This document shows positions 52,401-63,965 of a stretch of DNA of 64,000 nucleotides, piece after piece. Numbering within the stretch: the first letter of the stretch is position 1; every line of letters begins with the position of its first letter. The stretch is from Cordylochernes scorpioides (Eukaryota > Arthropoda > Arachnida > Pseudoscorpiones > Chernetidae), in NCBI GenBank assembly GCA_030710605.1, contig CP092874.1, positions 74,589,044-74,653,043 on the forward strand, written 5' to 3'. The notes beneath the pieces were generated by a model, which did no database searches, was not told the origin of the DNA, and was given only the letters and a program-made list of their open reading frames with translations. The position numbers and the translations under genes are program-made.

Positions 52401-52896
52401 TATAGACAGGTGGATGTTTCACACAGCTGTAGAGTGGTCGCTATAGACAGGGTGGTCTGTATAGACAGGTGTATGTATCACACTGCTGATAACAGGGTTG
52501 CCTAAAGTGACCGCTATAGACAGGGTGGTCTGTATAGACAGGTGGATGTATCACACAGCTGATAACAGGGTTGTCTAGGGTGGTCGCTATAGACAGGGTG
52601 GTCTGTATAGACAGGTGAATGTATCACACTGCTGATAACAGGGTTGCCTAAAGTGACCGCTATAGACAGGGTGGTCTGTATAGCCAGGTGGATGTAACAC
52701 ACTGCTGATAACAGGGTTGTCTAGAATGGCCGCTATAGACAGGTGTATGTATCACACAGCTGATAACAGGGTTGTCTAGAGGGGGGCGGGCAGGGAGGTC
52801 ACGAGTTTGCTGACAGCCAATGGGCGCGCATTCTATCCGTGAGCTTCAGACAAACAGACAAACAAACAGACAGAATAAGGCAAATATATAAGTAGA
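49413..52896 (-). mobile_element. Helitron-bounded block filled with satellite DNA
   Basis: Minus-strand 5' end TCTACTTATATATTTGCC, then TTATTCTGTCTGTTTG (52896 downward); 3' end hairpin CCCGGGCGTTGCCCGGG and CTAG at 49413-49416. The bases outside are A and T, as for Helitron insertion. About 95% of the interior is the 73-bp satellite. No Rep/helicase coding, so non-autonomous. The termini match the other Helitron copies in the window. Confidence 0.75.
49470..52780. repeat. 73-bp satellite array (~3.3 kb)
   Basis: Basic unit 73 bp (for example starts at 49501 and 49574): GTGGTCTGTATAGACAGGTG, GATGTATCACACAGCTGATA, ACAGGGTTGTCTAGAGTGG, TCGCTATAGACAGG. Shortened variants (CAGCTGTAGAGTGG; CAGGCAGCTGATAAC) recur in blocks, for example near 49735, 50770, 51733 and 51997, with one block repeated at 1035 bp, so there is irregular higher-order structure. 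Many 60-80-codon frames appear only because of the repeat. Confidence 0.95.
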
Positions 52897-53073
52897 TTTG
52901 GACACTTAAAGATGATATGACTTTCAAGACTGATAATAACGTTTTAAAAAACGAAGTACAATGGCACAAGAAATTAAGTAAATAGAAAAAGGAAGGGATT
53001 ATGTGGAGGATTGAAATATTATTTTTGATTTTTAGTTTGCACATTTAAAAAAATATCGTTTTCTATTGTATGA
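52897..53073. other. AT-rich spacer
   Basis: Short AT-rich stretch between the Helitron 5' end and the next minisatellite; nothing recognised. Confidence 0.4.
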
Positions 53074-53380
53074 ATACACGAGCTTGTAGGTAAAGGTACA
53101 CAAGTTTGTACATATGGGTACACAAGCAGATATGCATGGGTTCACGAGATTGTATATAAGGGTGCACGAACTTGTGAGCATATGCACTTGTAGGTAGACG
53201 AGCATGTATGTATGGGTGCACGAGCTTGTATGTGCACATATGGGTGCACAAGACATGGGTTCACGAGATTGAATATAATGTATATAAGAACTTGTAAGTA
53301 TATTGGTAGACGAGCATCTATGTATGGGTGCACGTGCATATAGGCACGGGTGCACGAGTTTGCATGCATGGGTACGAACA
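53074..53380. repeat. Degenerate ~20-24-bp minisatellite
   Basis: Imperfect units around GGGTGCACGAGCTTGTATGT. Minus-strand frames read as repetitive CTYKLVHPYIHA-like peptide and are not credible genes. Confidence 0.85.
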
Positions 53381-53399
53381 CGGCTACCCGAGACGACAG

Positions 53400-54590
53400 C
53401 TGACAGACCAGTCACAATCCGGTTTTCTCCCTGGGAAGTCTGTGCGGCTGTCTAGACACACGACGTCCTTGTGGTCCTTCCACTTTTATTGACGTTTAAA
53501 TAGAAGAGAGGAAAGAAAATAAAAACATTCCATCATGTCCTTTTTTATGTGTCTCCTCGAGGTTTTAGCGCCATTTGAATTGAGCGCGTCCCAGTTTTGG
53601 AATAATTTATATACAGGATTTTCTCAATTTCAAACCTACTGGACTTAAAAATACGTTTTAATTCGAGCTTGTAAATCCCTGATCAGGTATTAAACCGTGA
53701 AAAAGTAGAAAGAATTGAAGAAAGATTTCAACAAATCTGTGTATGTGGGTGATTTCTCGAAAAATATTATTTTATTCGCCGTTTATGGACTATTTCTTGT
53801 GGCATTTGTGCTTGCGCAAGTGCTGAAATGAAGATTATTATTGTTTGAAGCTACTTCGTATATCCGACACAATAACTGTTGTGTATTTAGGATTACCGCG
53901 TAGTTGTAAACAAATTATTTTAACTCGTACTAATCCTTTTCTATATGTATTTATTTAGACAATTTTAATAGGATTATACAATATATTTATAATAGAAATA
54001 GAGTAATTTTGATATTAACTCTAACTAACGACGCGGATGGTCGTTATTTACCGAAGCCAGAAAACGAAGATGCAGAAAGATGATCATAAAAAAAAAGAAT
54101 AATTATATTGACCGGTCATTATTTATATTATATAATATTGATCAGTCAATATTAAATATCTACCAATAACAGATTGTTCTGTTGTTTCTTTAGTGTTCTG
54201 TTGAAATTAGATTCTGTGGACAATTTATCAATCCAGCAAGCATCATTTGCCATACCCTACAAAAGCTATCTATCTACGAAAGTTTATGGTACATGGTTAT
54301 AAATAAATGGTATAATATTTATATACAGATCAGCATGTAATGGAGAGAATCCAACTAAATGGGACAAGATTGGTAGCTAGATAAAGTCAGATAGAATTAA
54401 AGTTCCTTTACTTATTCATTATGAGGCTAGGATTCAGCCTGTTTGACGACTCCAAAAACCTATGTTTTATTTGTGTTTGTGAATATTCTAGTATTATAAA
54501 TAAAGTCAGTTAAATTGACCGGGAAGTATGTTTTATTTCTCTTTAATAATTTTCGATATAAAATGTTGTTAATACTAAGCAATAACGCGC
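53400..54590. other. No supported gene
   Basis: AT-rich, moderately complex sequence; I see no ORF, repeat pair or RNA gene that I can defend. Confidence 0.4.
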
Positions 54591-54599
54591 CATCTATAA

Positions 54600-54832
54600 A
54601 TATATATAATGAAAGGATTTAAAAGCACGAATGTTTCTTTTATACATAATAAAAACTTCTACTGTCCTTACTGCGATGAAAAAATATATTGGGAGGGCTT
54701 GGCTCATCAGTGGTGAACCCTCCCACTGATGAGCCAAGCCCTCCCAATATATTTTTTCATCGCAGTAAGGACAGTAGAAGTTTGTAATATGTATATAAGA
54801 AACATTCTTGCTTTTAAATCCTTTCATTTTAT
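54600..54832. repeat. Near-perfect palindromic MITE, family E
   Basis: Arms of about 110 bp: AAGGATTTAAAAGCACGAAT...GGGAGGGCTTGGCTCATCAG mirrored around TGGTGAACCCTCCCA. Related but diverged arms are at 60148-60262 and 61062-61173, and a single piece at about 34688. Confidence 0.9.
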
Positions 54833-54834
54833 AA

Positions 54835-55549
54835 AATGTTGTGTGTTGCTAATTCTGTATTCACTCAGATCCTCGAAAAATCAAAAAGAATATTCTATGA
54901 ACAATAATAAAAGTCGATTTTTGGCTATTGGTCAGTTATGTTCTAACATCATTCATACAAAAAGAATGACTCTACTATAGTAACAAAACATCTTCTACGT
55001 CAATGTACAGTCTGTAGAACATGGAGACAGACGATGTGATGAACTATGATTCAAGATCTTCAACGGCAAATTTGCACTGATGAGTCAAGGTTTCTCAACC
55101 TTTTTTGGGCTCTCGGACCTTAAAAAATTTGTGAAAAAAAAAATGTTTTCTAACAAAAAAACTCAACTAGGTGTTAAAGAACTAGGGCATTAATTGTGTG
55201 ATTATTATTTTTATCTGAATCCTATAAAATTGAAGAGAACATTAAAAATATTGAGCAATTTTTTTAAACACAAAAAGGTAAATATCTTTGAGAGATCGGT
55301 CAAAATTTTCCATGAAGAGGCGCCCGACCAGTAACCAAGAAAAACCGGTGTAGATGGAAAAGATTTCCAAACAGAATCTGCAGTATATTAAGTGGAACAT
55401 GTTCTGTTGTAATTCTTGGAATATACATATACAGCCATAGAAGAATGGATAGGAGAGACTTCGCTTGGCGGCACGAAGGCGGGCATGGCGCCGAACACTG
55501 TTCAGAATTTGAAATTGAAACAGACGGTCGCGACCTGGAACACTAGTTC
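54835..55549. other. No supported gene
   Basis: AT-rich with a GC-richer end (55440-55545). A 107-codon minus frame (55242-55565) has no recognisable motif and runs into the satellite. Confidence 0.35.
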
Positions 55550-56297
55550 GGTCTAGGTAGCCCACTATCCAATGGTGTATAGATTTGTATAGGTCAGGCG
55601 TACAGACTTTGGTCTAGGTAGCCGACTATCCAATGATGTATAGATTTGTATAGGTCAGGCGTACAGACTTCGGTCTAGGCAGCCCACTATCCAATGGTGT
55701 ATAGATTTGTATAGGTCAGGCGTACAGACTTCGGTCTAGGTAGCCCACTATCCAATGGTGTATAGATTTGTATAGGTCAGGCGTACAGACTTCGGTCTAG
55801 GTAGCCCACTATCCAATGGTGTATAGATTTGTATAGGTCAGGCGTACAGACTTCGGTCTAGGTAGCCCACTATCCAATGGTGTATAGATTTGTATAGGTC
55901 AGGCGTACAGACTTCGGTCTAGGTAGCCCACTATCCAATGGTGTATAGATTTGTATAGGTCGGGCGTACAGACTTCGGTCTAGGTAGCCGACTATCCAAT
56001 GATGTATAGATTTGTATAGGTCAGGCGTACAGACTTCGGTCTAGGCAGCCCACTATCCAATGGTGTATAGATTTGTATAGGTCAGGCGTACAGACTTCGG
56101 TCTAGGTAGCCCACTCTCCAATGGTGTATAGATGTGTATAGATCAGGCGTACAGACTTCGGTCTAGGTAGCCCACTATCCAATGGTGTATAGATCAGGCG
56201 TACAGACTTCGGTCTAGGTAGCCCGCTATCCAATGGTGTATAGATTTGTATAGATCAGGCGTACAGGCTTCGGTCTAGGTAGCCCACTATCCAAGCT
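55550..56297. repeat. 61-bp satellite, about 12 copies
   Basis: Unit: CGGTCTAGGTAGCCCACTAT, CCAATGGTGTATAGATTTGT, ATAGGTCAGGCGTACAGACT, T. Copies differ at a few bases; one near 56180 is shortened. Confidence 0.95.
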
Positions 56298-56422
56298 GCG
56301 AATACAAATTGGATCAAATCGAGAATAAACGGTCTAGGCATGAGTGGCTCTATGTAAAAAAAAAATAACAAATGCTATCTTAAATTTTCCTGGTGTTTCG
56401 AATGATGAATAATACATATATA

Positions 56423-57359
<937 letters not shown>

Positions 57360-57505
57360 TATATTTTTAAATCTACTTTTTAATTCGTTTTGTGCCCGTT
57401 TAAGATGAAACACACATTGAGGCCATTAGTTTTTACTATTTTGAAGGCATAATCAATAATGTGTCATTTTTAATCACTATTTATACAAGTGTGGTTATTT
57501 ATAAA

Positions 57506-57517
57506 GGGGGGGGGGGG
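57506..57517. repeat. Poly-G run (12 G)
   Basis: Uninterrupted G run in AT-rich DNA; may be length-variable or a sequencing artefact. Confidence 0.9.
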
Positions 57518-58063
57518 TTGTCTTGAAGGGTGAGTGGTGACCCATAATAGTTTGCTCTTTTTCGAGTACATCCATAATCTAACCGTAGTCTCTCCTTGTT
57601 TTAGAAAATTATTTATTTGAAGGAAATTTACCATAAAATTATTATTTAACCATGTAGAGGGAGGAGAATTTTATTTTATAAATTTTTCAATAAAGAAAAG
57701 TGTACTTTTTTCAATGATTATTCAATAAAACTTAACTCACAGGAGGTAGGTCTTTTGGACAAGACAAAGAGACTGGTTAGATTTCAAGCAATGTCATTGA
57801 CCTTGGTCAATTAGGATGAACAAAATAATAAAATGGGATACTAGTTTAAATTATCTATTCGATAATTTATGTATATATATAAATACTTAAAGAAAAACTT
57901 GCTGCACACGTTGATACACACAAATACATACACTAGAAGACAATGAAACTTGCTACATATGCTAAACTATGCAAATATGTAGGATAAAGGCTAATATGCA
58001 AATAATCCCAGTTTGTGCATGAATGCGTATAACTCGCGAGCGTAGCTGTAAGTCTTATTATAT
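57518..58063. other. AT-rich spacer
   Basis: No gene, element end or tandem repeat recognised. Confidence 0.4.
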
Positions 58064-58592
58064 TGTAGCGATGTTGGTTGGTAAAGAATAACTTCCGTGG
58101 GTACAAAGGATCTTTAGGAATTTATTTAAGCCTAATAAATAAAATAATTACAGAATAATGCAAAATAAAACAACAATAAAGAAAACAGCAGTTATAAACT
58201 CACCAACTGCAGCATAGTAAAGGAAAGTAGGAGCAGAACAGGAGACAGAAGTTCGTAGAACCTTCTAGAATCTTCCAGGAAGTACACCGGCGTCGGCGGT
58301 AAGCAGCAGTCTGACCTCTTGAGACAGCAGTTAGCTTGGTATACACCACGTAGCTTCGTTCTTCTTCTCCTCTTTCTTCTTCTTGGCATGAGTTACTCAT
58401 CCTTATATATCCCGGAGTAGATCTTTCCAGAACGGTCATGGTTGGTCAGCCAATCAGAAAGCCGCCAGCACCAAGCCTTGCGCAATCGCTTTAGATTGGT
58501 CATCAGTTGTCTTCCGCTTTTTCTACATCATTCTTAAACGTTCTAGAACATTTTCTCTCCATTCTGGAATGTGCCTTTATTTATATGTAACA
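58064..58592 (-). repeat. Solo LTR of the deleted-Gypsy family
   Basis: TGTAGCGATGTTGG...ATGTAACA on the plus strand, collinear with LTRs 21292-21833 and 25359-25904, with ATAT on both sides. No internal sequence, so it arose by LTR-LTR recombination. It shows small indels and is more diverged than the pair. Confidence 0.9.
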
Positions 58593-59207
58593 ATATACAA
58601 AAATTTTATTCGCGATTCGAACACTGTACGTATGCGTGAATTCCGAGCTGGGCGCTTCAATGTGGCGGAAGGGAGGCGAAGTACGTATGGATCCTAGGAT
58701 CCTGGTAGGGCCACCTAAGGCGTGAAGGCTCCCACCGAGGCGTGAGTTGGCTACTCCAGCTAAGTCCCAGCAGGTCTGTGGAAGGGACCCCACCATAGAA
58801 TTCCAATGAACGCCCATTGCATGAATGTCGAACCAAACTATATATAATTAAGAGGAGCATGACCGGAATAGCGGTAATGGGATTGTCCGAAATACAGTGG
58901 AAAGAGAGCGGTTGCTGTAAGTTTTAGATGCTAGCTATTACAAGGGCTCATATTGGATGATATACTAAAGCTTCACTGCGTTCAAAGAGTACGTAGTTCC
59001 CAGTTGGCAGAGTTTCAGAGTCATTACATCAGTCTAAAAGCTGCAAGCTGGTCAAATCGCTATGTGGAACCACGTCAATCTTTCTGACTTCACCATCCAA
59101 TTGTGATGGGAACTATAGGAACAAGATGGTGCCTACACACATACGGTCTCAGGATGCACTAGAAAATGTTGTTGCGACTTTCGTGATTTTGCCTGGAGCC
59201 CCTACAC
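58593..59207. other. No supported gene
   Basis: 58620-58830 is GC-richer (CCACCTAAGGCGTGAAGGC), with overlapping short minus frames that I do not trust. Confidence 0.35.
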
Positions 59208-59577
59208 ACAATGATTATCATGGCCTGTACCATCTAGGGATAAGAATTTTTTATTATTATTATCCCTAGTACACGTGGTACAGGCTATGATAATCATGGT
59301 GAGTAGAATTTGGCGCATGCTTTTACTGTAAGTTCACCACATGTCTACACATGTGAAAAGCAGTTCAACTTTTGCACTTACAAATATGCCAGAGCCCCGT
59401 TTGGTTACTTGCATTCGCTAATCGGGTGGGACTTTTGCAAGAATCGGGGGCTAGTGGAGCATTTTTATTAATTAGAAAATTTTAATTAGAAAAAAAAAGT
59501 GCCCAATGCGGGATTCGATCCCGGGTCGTAGCGGTCGAAAACCAACGGTTTAGACCACCCTTTCCCCGACCCCCGAA
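59208..59577 (-). mobile_element. tRNA-derived SINE, copy 3, with inverted tail piece
   Basis: 59262-59577 matches 44041-44312, including the tRNA-like head with GCGGGATTCGATCCCGGG. Just before it, 59208-59235 is an inverted copy of the SINE's far end (GATTATCATGGCCTGTACCA), making a hairpin around an ATT-rich centre. Confidence 0.8.
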
Positions 59578-60147
59578 AAGAGAGAGCGTGCGATCACTGA
59601 TTATATACTTAGGTTGTATGTGTTCTAATTACATAAATTAATTAAAATATACACCTTACGTTATCTACAAATAATTTTCCCAAAACATTTGTTCCAGAAT
59701 CTTCTGATCCAATTTTACTTTATACAAAGGTAACTGTTAGCACGTTTTCTTTGATGTTTCTTCTAGAAAGAACGAGCTGACTCAATTCGATTCAATTCGA
59801 TTTATTTCACACAACAAAAGAGAATTACACTACGATTTAATGCGATTTATTTGTATTTAACACAAAAGAAAACAGAAGAAGAAAAAAATCAACAAAAAGA
59901 ATGATGATAATTAACAATAAAATTCTATGAATATGAATTATAATTAATTAATAAAATACAATAATAATAATAAAAATAAAACCTGACATATAGATTACTA
60001 TAATAATGATAATAAAAAAAACCTAACAGTAACAGTGGTTCCTAATTTTAGAAATTTAATTTCCATCTATCATAAAATCTGTAACAATAATTTTTTTATT
60101 GCCTGCCTTCCATAGAAAATGCAGGGTATATAAGAAAACCAATCCAA
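59578..60147. other. AT-rich spacer
   Basis: Simple A/T-rich sequence with AAT/ATA-type repetition (59930-60010); no gene. Confidence 0.45.
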
Positions 60148-61173
60148 TACAGTAGTAGAACGGTCTGGAGATTTAATTGGCGAAACCGCTAAGAGAGTTC
60201 ACCACTGATGAACCAAGCCTTCTCATTCAATAACTTTTATCATTGCAGTAAGGTCTGTAGAGGTAAAAAGAAACACCTTGCCTAAAATTTTATAGTTACA
60301 GATTTTAGTGATACCTAGGCTATACCAATTTATTTCTGTGAAAACACTTCGGCCAGTTAGAGTTTTTTTATTTTCTCAACGTTTCGACAAAAATATTTTG
60401 TCTTCATCAGGAGAAATATAAAAATAAAGCATTTGGCAAGGCGTTAAAAATTGTTCTGAGGTTGCAAGGGCGTTCTCACGCGATATGACCTCTCATACGT
60501 GAATGAAAACCAAATTGGAAACATTAAAAACTGTAACTTCAAATTAAAATGCCCCCTCCACGAATTTCAGCATAAAATTTTCAAGACAAACAGCCAATAG
60601 CATAAACCTACTTTGTCATATACCAATTTAAACGCGAGCTAGACAAATAAAAGTCACTTTCAACAAAAATTTTAGGTCTCCATTTGAAATCTTTTTCAAC
60701 TTATTGCACGTCACTTGATTAATTCTCCAACTTCAATGTGAAACAGTATGTTATAGCATATACAAAGAATTCAAAAACCCAAATTGACTCAAAAATATGA
60801 CCTTTCATACATGAATGAAAACCAAATTGGAAACATTAAAAACTGTAACTACTAATAAAAATGCCCCCTCCACGAATTTCAGCATAAATTTTTCAAGACA
60901 AACATCAGCCAATAGCATGAACCTACTTTGTCATGTGAATGTTCGCTTTATTCCCAACAAGCTGGAAATTATTACATAACTTCTTTTTAAATATATAAAA
61001 TACTTTGTAACAGATAAATTTACTGTTTCTTTTCAATAATATCATCAAATATTATTTCTACAGACCTTACAATATAAGTTATTGAATGAGAGGGCTTGGT
61101 ACATCAGTAGTGAACCCTCTTAGCGGTTTCGCCAAATTATTCTCTAGACCGCTCTACTACTGTATTGGGTCTA
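60148..61173. repeat. Large foldback, family E arms around an 800-bp spacer
   Basis: Left arm 60148-60262 and right arm 61062-61173 are inverted copies (CCAATACAGTAGTAGAACGG ... CCGCTCTACTACTGTATTGG). The spacer holds a hammerhead-like motif (60371-60417) and two ~150-bp direct repeats (about 60487-60630 and 60799-60940; CATTAAAAACTGTAAC, AATGCCCCCTCCACGAATTT). Confidence 0.82.
60371..60417 (-). ncRNA. Hammerhead-ribozyme-like motif 2
   Basis: Minus strand, in order: helix I 5' strand TTTCTC (60411-60416); core CTGATGA (60404-60410); one extra A; helix II GACAAAA / TTTTGTC (7 bp, loop TAT); GAAA (60382-60385); CGTT (60378-60381), giving a two-base-pair helix III and a GUU cleavage site; helix I 3' strand GAGAAA (60372-60377). 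The same layout as motif 1, including one bulged purine after the core. Similar sequences are known at ends of Penelope-like elements. Activity not shown. Confidence 0.6.
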
Positions 61174-61175
61174 AA

Positions 61176-61350
61176 AAAAATCACTTTATTAGGTACCGCT
61201 CAAAAAGAGCAACCTAGTTTATGATAATTGAAACAATGAATAATAAGTGATGGTTATTCACATATCAAACAAAATGTTAACGCGGGATTCAATCCCGGTT
61301 CATGACTGTCGGGAATCGAGGGTGCTACCCACTCGTCACCGACTTCTCTG
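61176..61350 (-). mobile_element. tRNA-derived SINE, intact relative of the 32088 copy
   Basis: The minus strand starts with a tRNA-like head (GTCGGTGACGAGTGGGTAGC, then CCGGGATTGAATCCCGCG as B box) and runs through AATAACCATCACTTATTATT to TAATAAAGTGATTTTT. It shows what the split SINE at 32088 looked like before the foldback inserted. Confidence 0.75.
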
Positions 61351-61639
61351 TATATTTTGTATTGGATTGGTTTGGTTTATACCCTGTATTTTTATAGAAG
61401 GCAGCTTAGGGGTGTTAGTGAACCTATGTACATAAGCTTATAGGTCTGTAGAGGTCTGTACATACATATAACTTAAAGGAACTGCATCGAGTAAAGCTCT
61501 TCCACAAATATGGTTTCATAGCAAATATATATTAGTAAGTTGAATTTATAAAGGTAAAATACTTTCTACTTGGTTTTACCAAAAAAACTGTAATTTTGAT
61601 TTTTAAGAGTGAGCTTCAAGTGAATAAAAAAAGTATTAG

Positions 61640-62090
61640 ATAATAAAAAGCAATATATTGTATTGAATAAAGATTCATTTGTTAATATTTCAGTTGGCTG
61701 AACGCCATCCTATGTCAAGGCATTGGTTGACGTTCAGCCAATCGAAATATTGGCAAATAAATATTTTTATTCAATCTGAAGGCATGTTGAATATGCCCAC
61801 TTCCGCCTGAGAGGACCTACGTCACCACTACGTCACGGCCAGCCAATCACCGAGCTGCCCAGCGGGCAGTCCATCCCCCCTCCCCCTTTTAGATAACATA
61901 ATAAAGATAACTTTCCTGTTGTTAACGTCGCCTCCATGTGCTTCATATATATCCACTTCAATCGGCAGATGTAGTGGGTTAATTGACTACTTCCTTATAC
62001 TATTACATCATCTAGTCCAGCTTCAACTAATAGCCCAACATCTGCCCAACACAATCCAATATATAATTTTTATTATCTAATGATTTAAAT
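61640..62090. repeat. Family C palindromic MITE split by a solo LTR
   Basis: AGATAATAAAAAGCAATATA ... TTTTTATTATCTAATG ends with GGCTGAACGCCAT / TTGACGTTCAGCC arms. Interrupted at 61777. Confidence 0.82.
61777..62051. repeat. Solo LTR (275 bp) with 5-bp target duplication
   Basis: Starts TGAAGGCATGTTGAATATG and ends TCTGCCCAACA; CAATC on both sides (61772-61776, 62052-62056). It contains AATAAAG (about 61900) and GCCAGCCAATCACC. No internal element sequence, family not identified. Confidence 0.85.
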
Positions 62091-62224
62091 ATAGATTTCT
62101 CTTTTTTCAAAACTAAAAAAATATATATGCTAAAGTAATAAATATACATACAAGACGTCTTCTGAACTATGCATAGTTTGGTTTAGTATAGGTAGTTAGA
62201 ATTACCATTCGATTGGTTCGAGTT

Positions 62225-62615
62225 TTTGCATCCAACTCAACTTGCATCCAACTCTTTGTACAAATTTGTTGATATTTTCTTTCTTTTCCTCTAATTAAAT
62301 GCATACTAAGTCTTGTACATATTTTAAATGATCTCTCTTTTCTTTCTATTTTTAGTTTACCTCTAAAGTACAAGTGTCCCTAGTGGGATATAGCGCTCTG
62401 TGTAAGTCGAAATAAAAATAGAACAATCAGACGACTCGAACTATATCAAAGCATTCTAGTGAACACTTGTACTTTAGAGGTAAACTAAACATAGAAATAA
62501 AATAAAGATCATTTGAAATATGTACAAGACTTAATATGCAATTTAGTTAGATGGAAAGAGAAAAAATATCAACGCAATTGAAATATGTAAAAAGAGTTGG
62601 TAGGCAAATCTAGTT
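62225..62615. repeat. Foldback element, ~160-bp arms
   Basis: Left arm (...AGTTTACCTCTAAAGTACAA, GTGTCCCTAG, about 62225-62390) is mirrored by the right arm (CACTTGTACTTTAGAGGTAA, about 62450-62615). The centre carries GATATAGCGCTCTGTG and GACTCGAACTATATC. Confidence 0.85.
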
Positions 62616-63240
62616 AAATGAAATCAAATTGAAAAGTATTGTGTGTATTCGAGGAAAACAATTTACAGATTGAAGAAAGTTTTAAGGAATATTGAAAATA
62701 TGTAAGATATTAGAGAATTATTCACAAAACTATGGATAAGATATTAGACTTGATGCAAAGTTCACCATAGCTAAACATAAAGACCAAGGAAGCAAATTGA
62801 AAAAAATAAATCGTCCATGAGCTGCAGCGTCTAACCTTGAAGAAAAAGTCCACCACGACAGGCCGGCGCTACTGGACGTAAAGATAAGGATGGGCATTGA
62901 AAAAACGTCTACGAGAGCCACGGCAGCATTTGACCTTGAACATGATTACTTCAGCCGCCTGGCAACAGACTTCCTCAACCTGACCTGGAGGGAACTTTCG
63001 CATAACTCTCTTTCTAAACATTACAACCTCAACATTAACAGGGAATTAACGGCAACAGTATCAGAACAGGACATTTTAAAAGAATGAAGATAAACCCAGA
63101 CAAGACTAGATCCTACAGGAATAACTGTTACAACACCCAACTCACTCCGAACCATATATACAGTTGCTCGGCCATCCTTGCAGCCCTCTATATGGCAGAC
63201 ATCAATCCAGAAGAGGAAATTCATACAAACAAGGCACCTT
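62616..63240. other. Unassigned sequence before the terminal satellite
   Basis: 62860-63240 is less AT-rich; a 65-codon frame (62890-63087, MGIEKTSTRATAAFD) shows no recognised domain. TAAACATTACAACCT (63014) is echoed by TCAAACATTACAACT just after the satellite (63963), so the array may have expanded inside this unknown element. Confidence 0.3.
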
Positions 63241-63242
63241 TG

Positions 63243-63965
63243 TTGACTGGTATTGTGATCAGGGTGCATGGACCGATCTGATCTGCTCCATGGACAAGAC
63301 ACCACCACCTCAGTTGGCCGGTATTGTGATCAGGGTGCATGGACCGATCTGATCTGCTCTATGGACAAGACACCACCACCACCTCAGTTGGCCGGTATTG
63401 TGATCAGGGTGCATGGACCGATCTGATCTGCTCCATGGACAAGACACCACCACTTCAGTTGGCCGGTATTGTGATCAGGGTGCATGGATCGATCTGATCT
63501 GCTCCATGGACAAGACACCACCACCACCTCAGTTGGCCGGTATTGTGATCAGGGTACATGGACCGATCTGATCTGCTCCATGGACAAGACACCACCACCA
63601 CCTCAGTTGGCCGGTATTGTGATCAGGGTGCATGGACCGATCTGATCTGCTCCATGGACAAGACACCACCACCACCTCAGTTGGCCGGTATTGTGATCAG
63701 GGTACATGGACCGATCTGATCTGCTCTATGGACAAGACACCACCACCACCTCAGTTGGCCGGTATTGTGATCAGGGTGCATGGACCGATCTGATCTGCTC
63801 CATGGACAAGACACCACCACCACCTCAGTTGGCCGGTATTGTGATCAGGGTGCATGGACCGATCTGATCTGCTCTATGGACAAGACACCACCTCAGTTGG
63901 CCGGTATTGTGATCAGGGTGCATGGACCGATCTGATCTGCTCCATGGACAAGACACCACCACTCA
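63243..63965. repeat. ~68-74-bp satellite, about 10 copies
   Basis: Unit: TTGGCCGGTATTGTGATCAG, GGTGCATGGACCGATCTGAT, CTGCTCCATGGACAAGACAC, then a variable CAC-repeat and CTCAG. Length differences come from 1-4 CAC triplets. Copies are nearly identical. Confidence 0.95.

Noticed and set aside
49490-52702. Many 60-80-codon frames such as those reading VVCIDRCMYHTADNR
   Set aside because: They are periodic by-products of the 73-bp satellite, on both strands, with no start context or conservation signal.
49470-52780. CRISPR-like array
   Set aside because: Units are contiguous and homogeneous with no unique spacers, and the context is eukaryotic.
53032-53415. 127-codon minus frame rich in Cys/Thr/His
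   Set aside because: Lies across a degenerate minisatellite; alternative frames are equally open.
54720-54740. CTGATGAG at a palindrome centre as another hammerhead core
   Set aside because: No GAAA block or helix I partner at the required positions; it is part of the MITE arm.
55242-55565. 107-codon minus frame before the 61-bp satellite
   Set aside because: No domain, and it runs into repeat sequence; chance frame.
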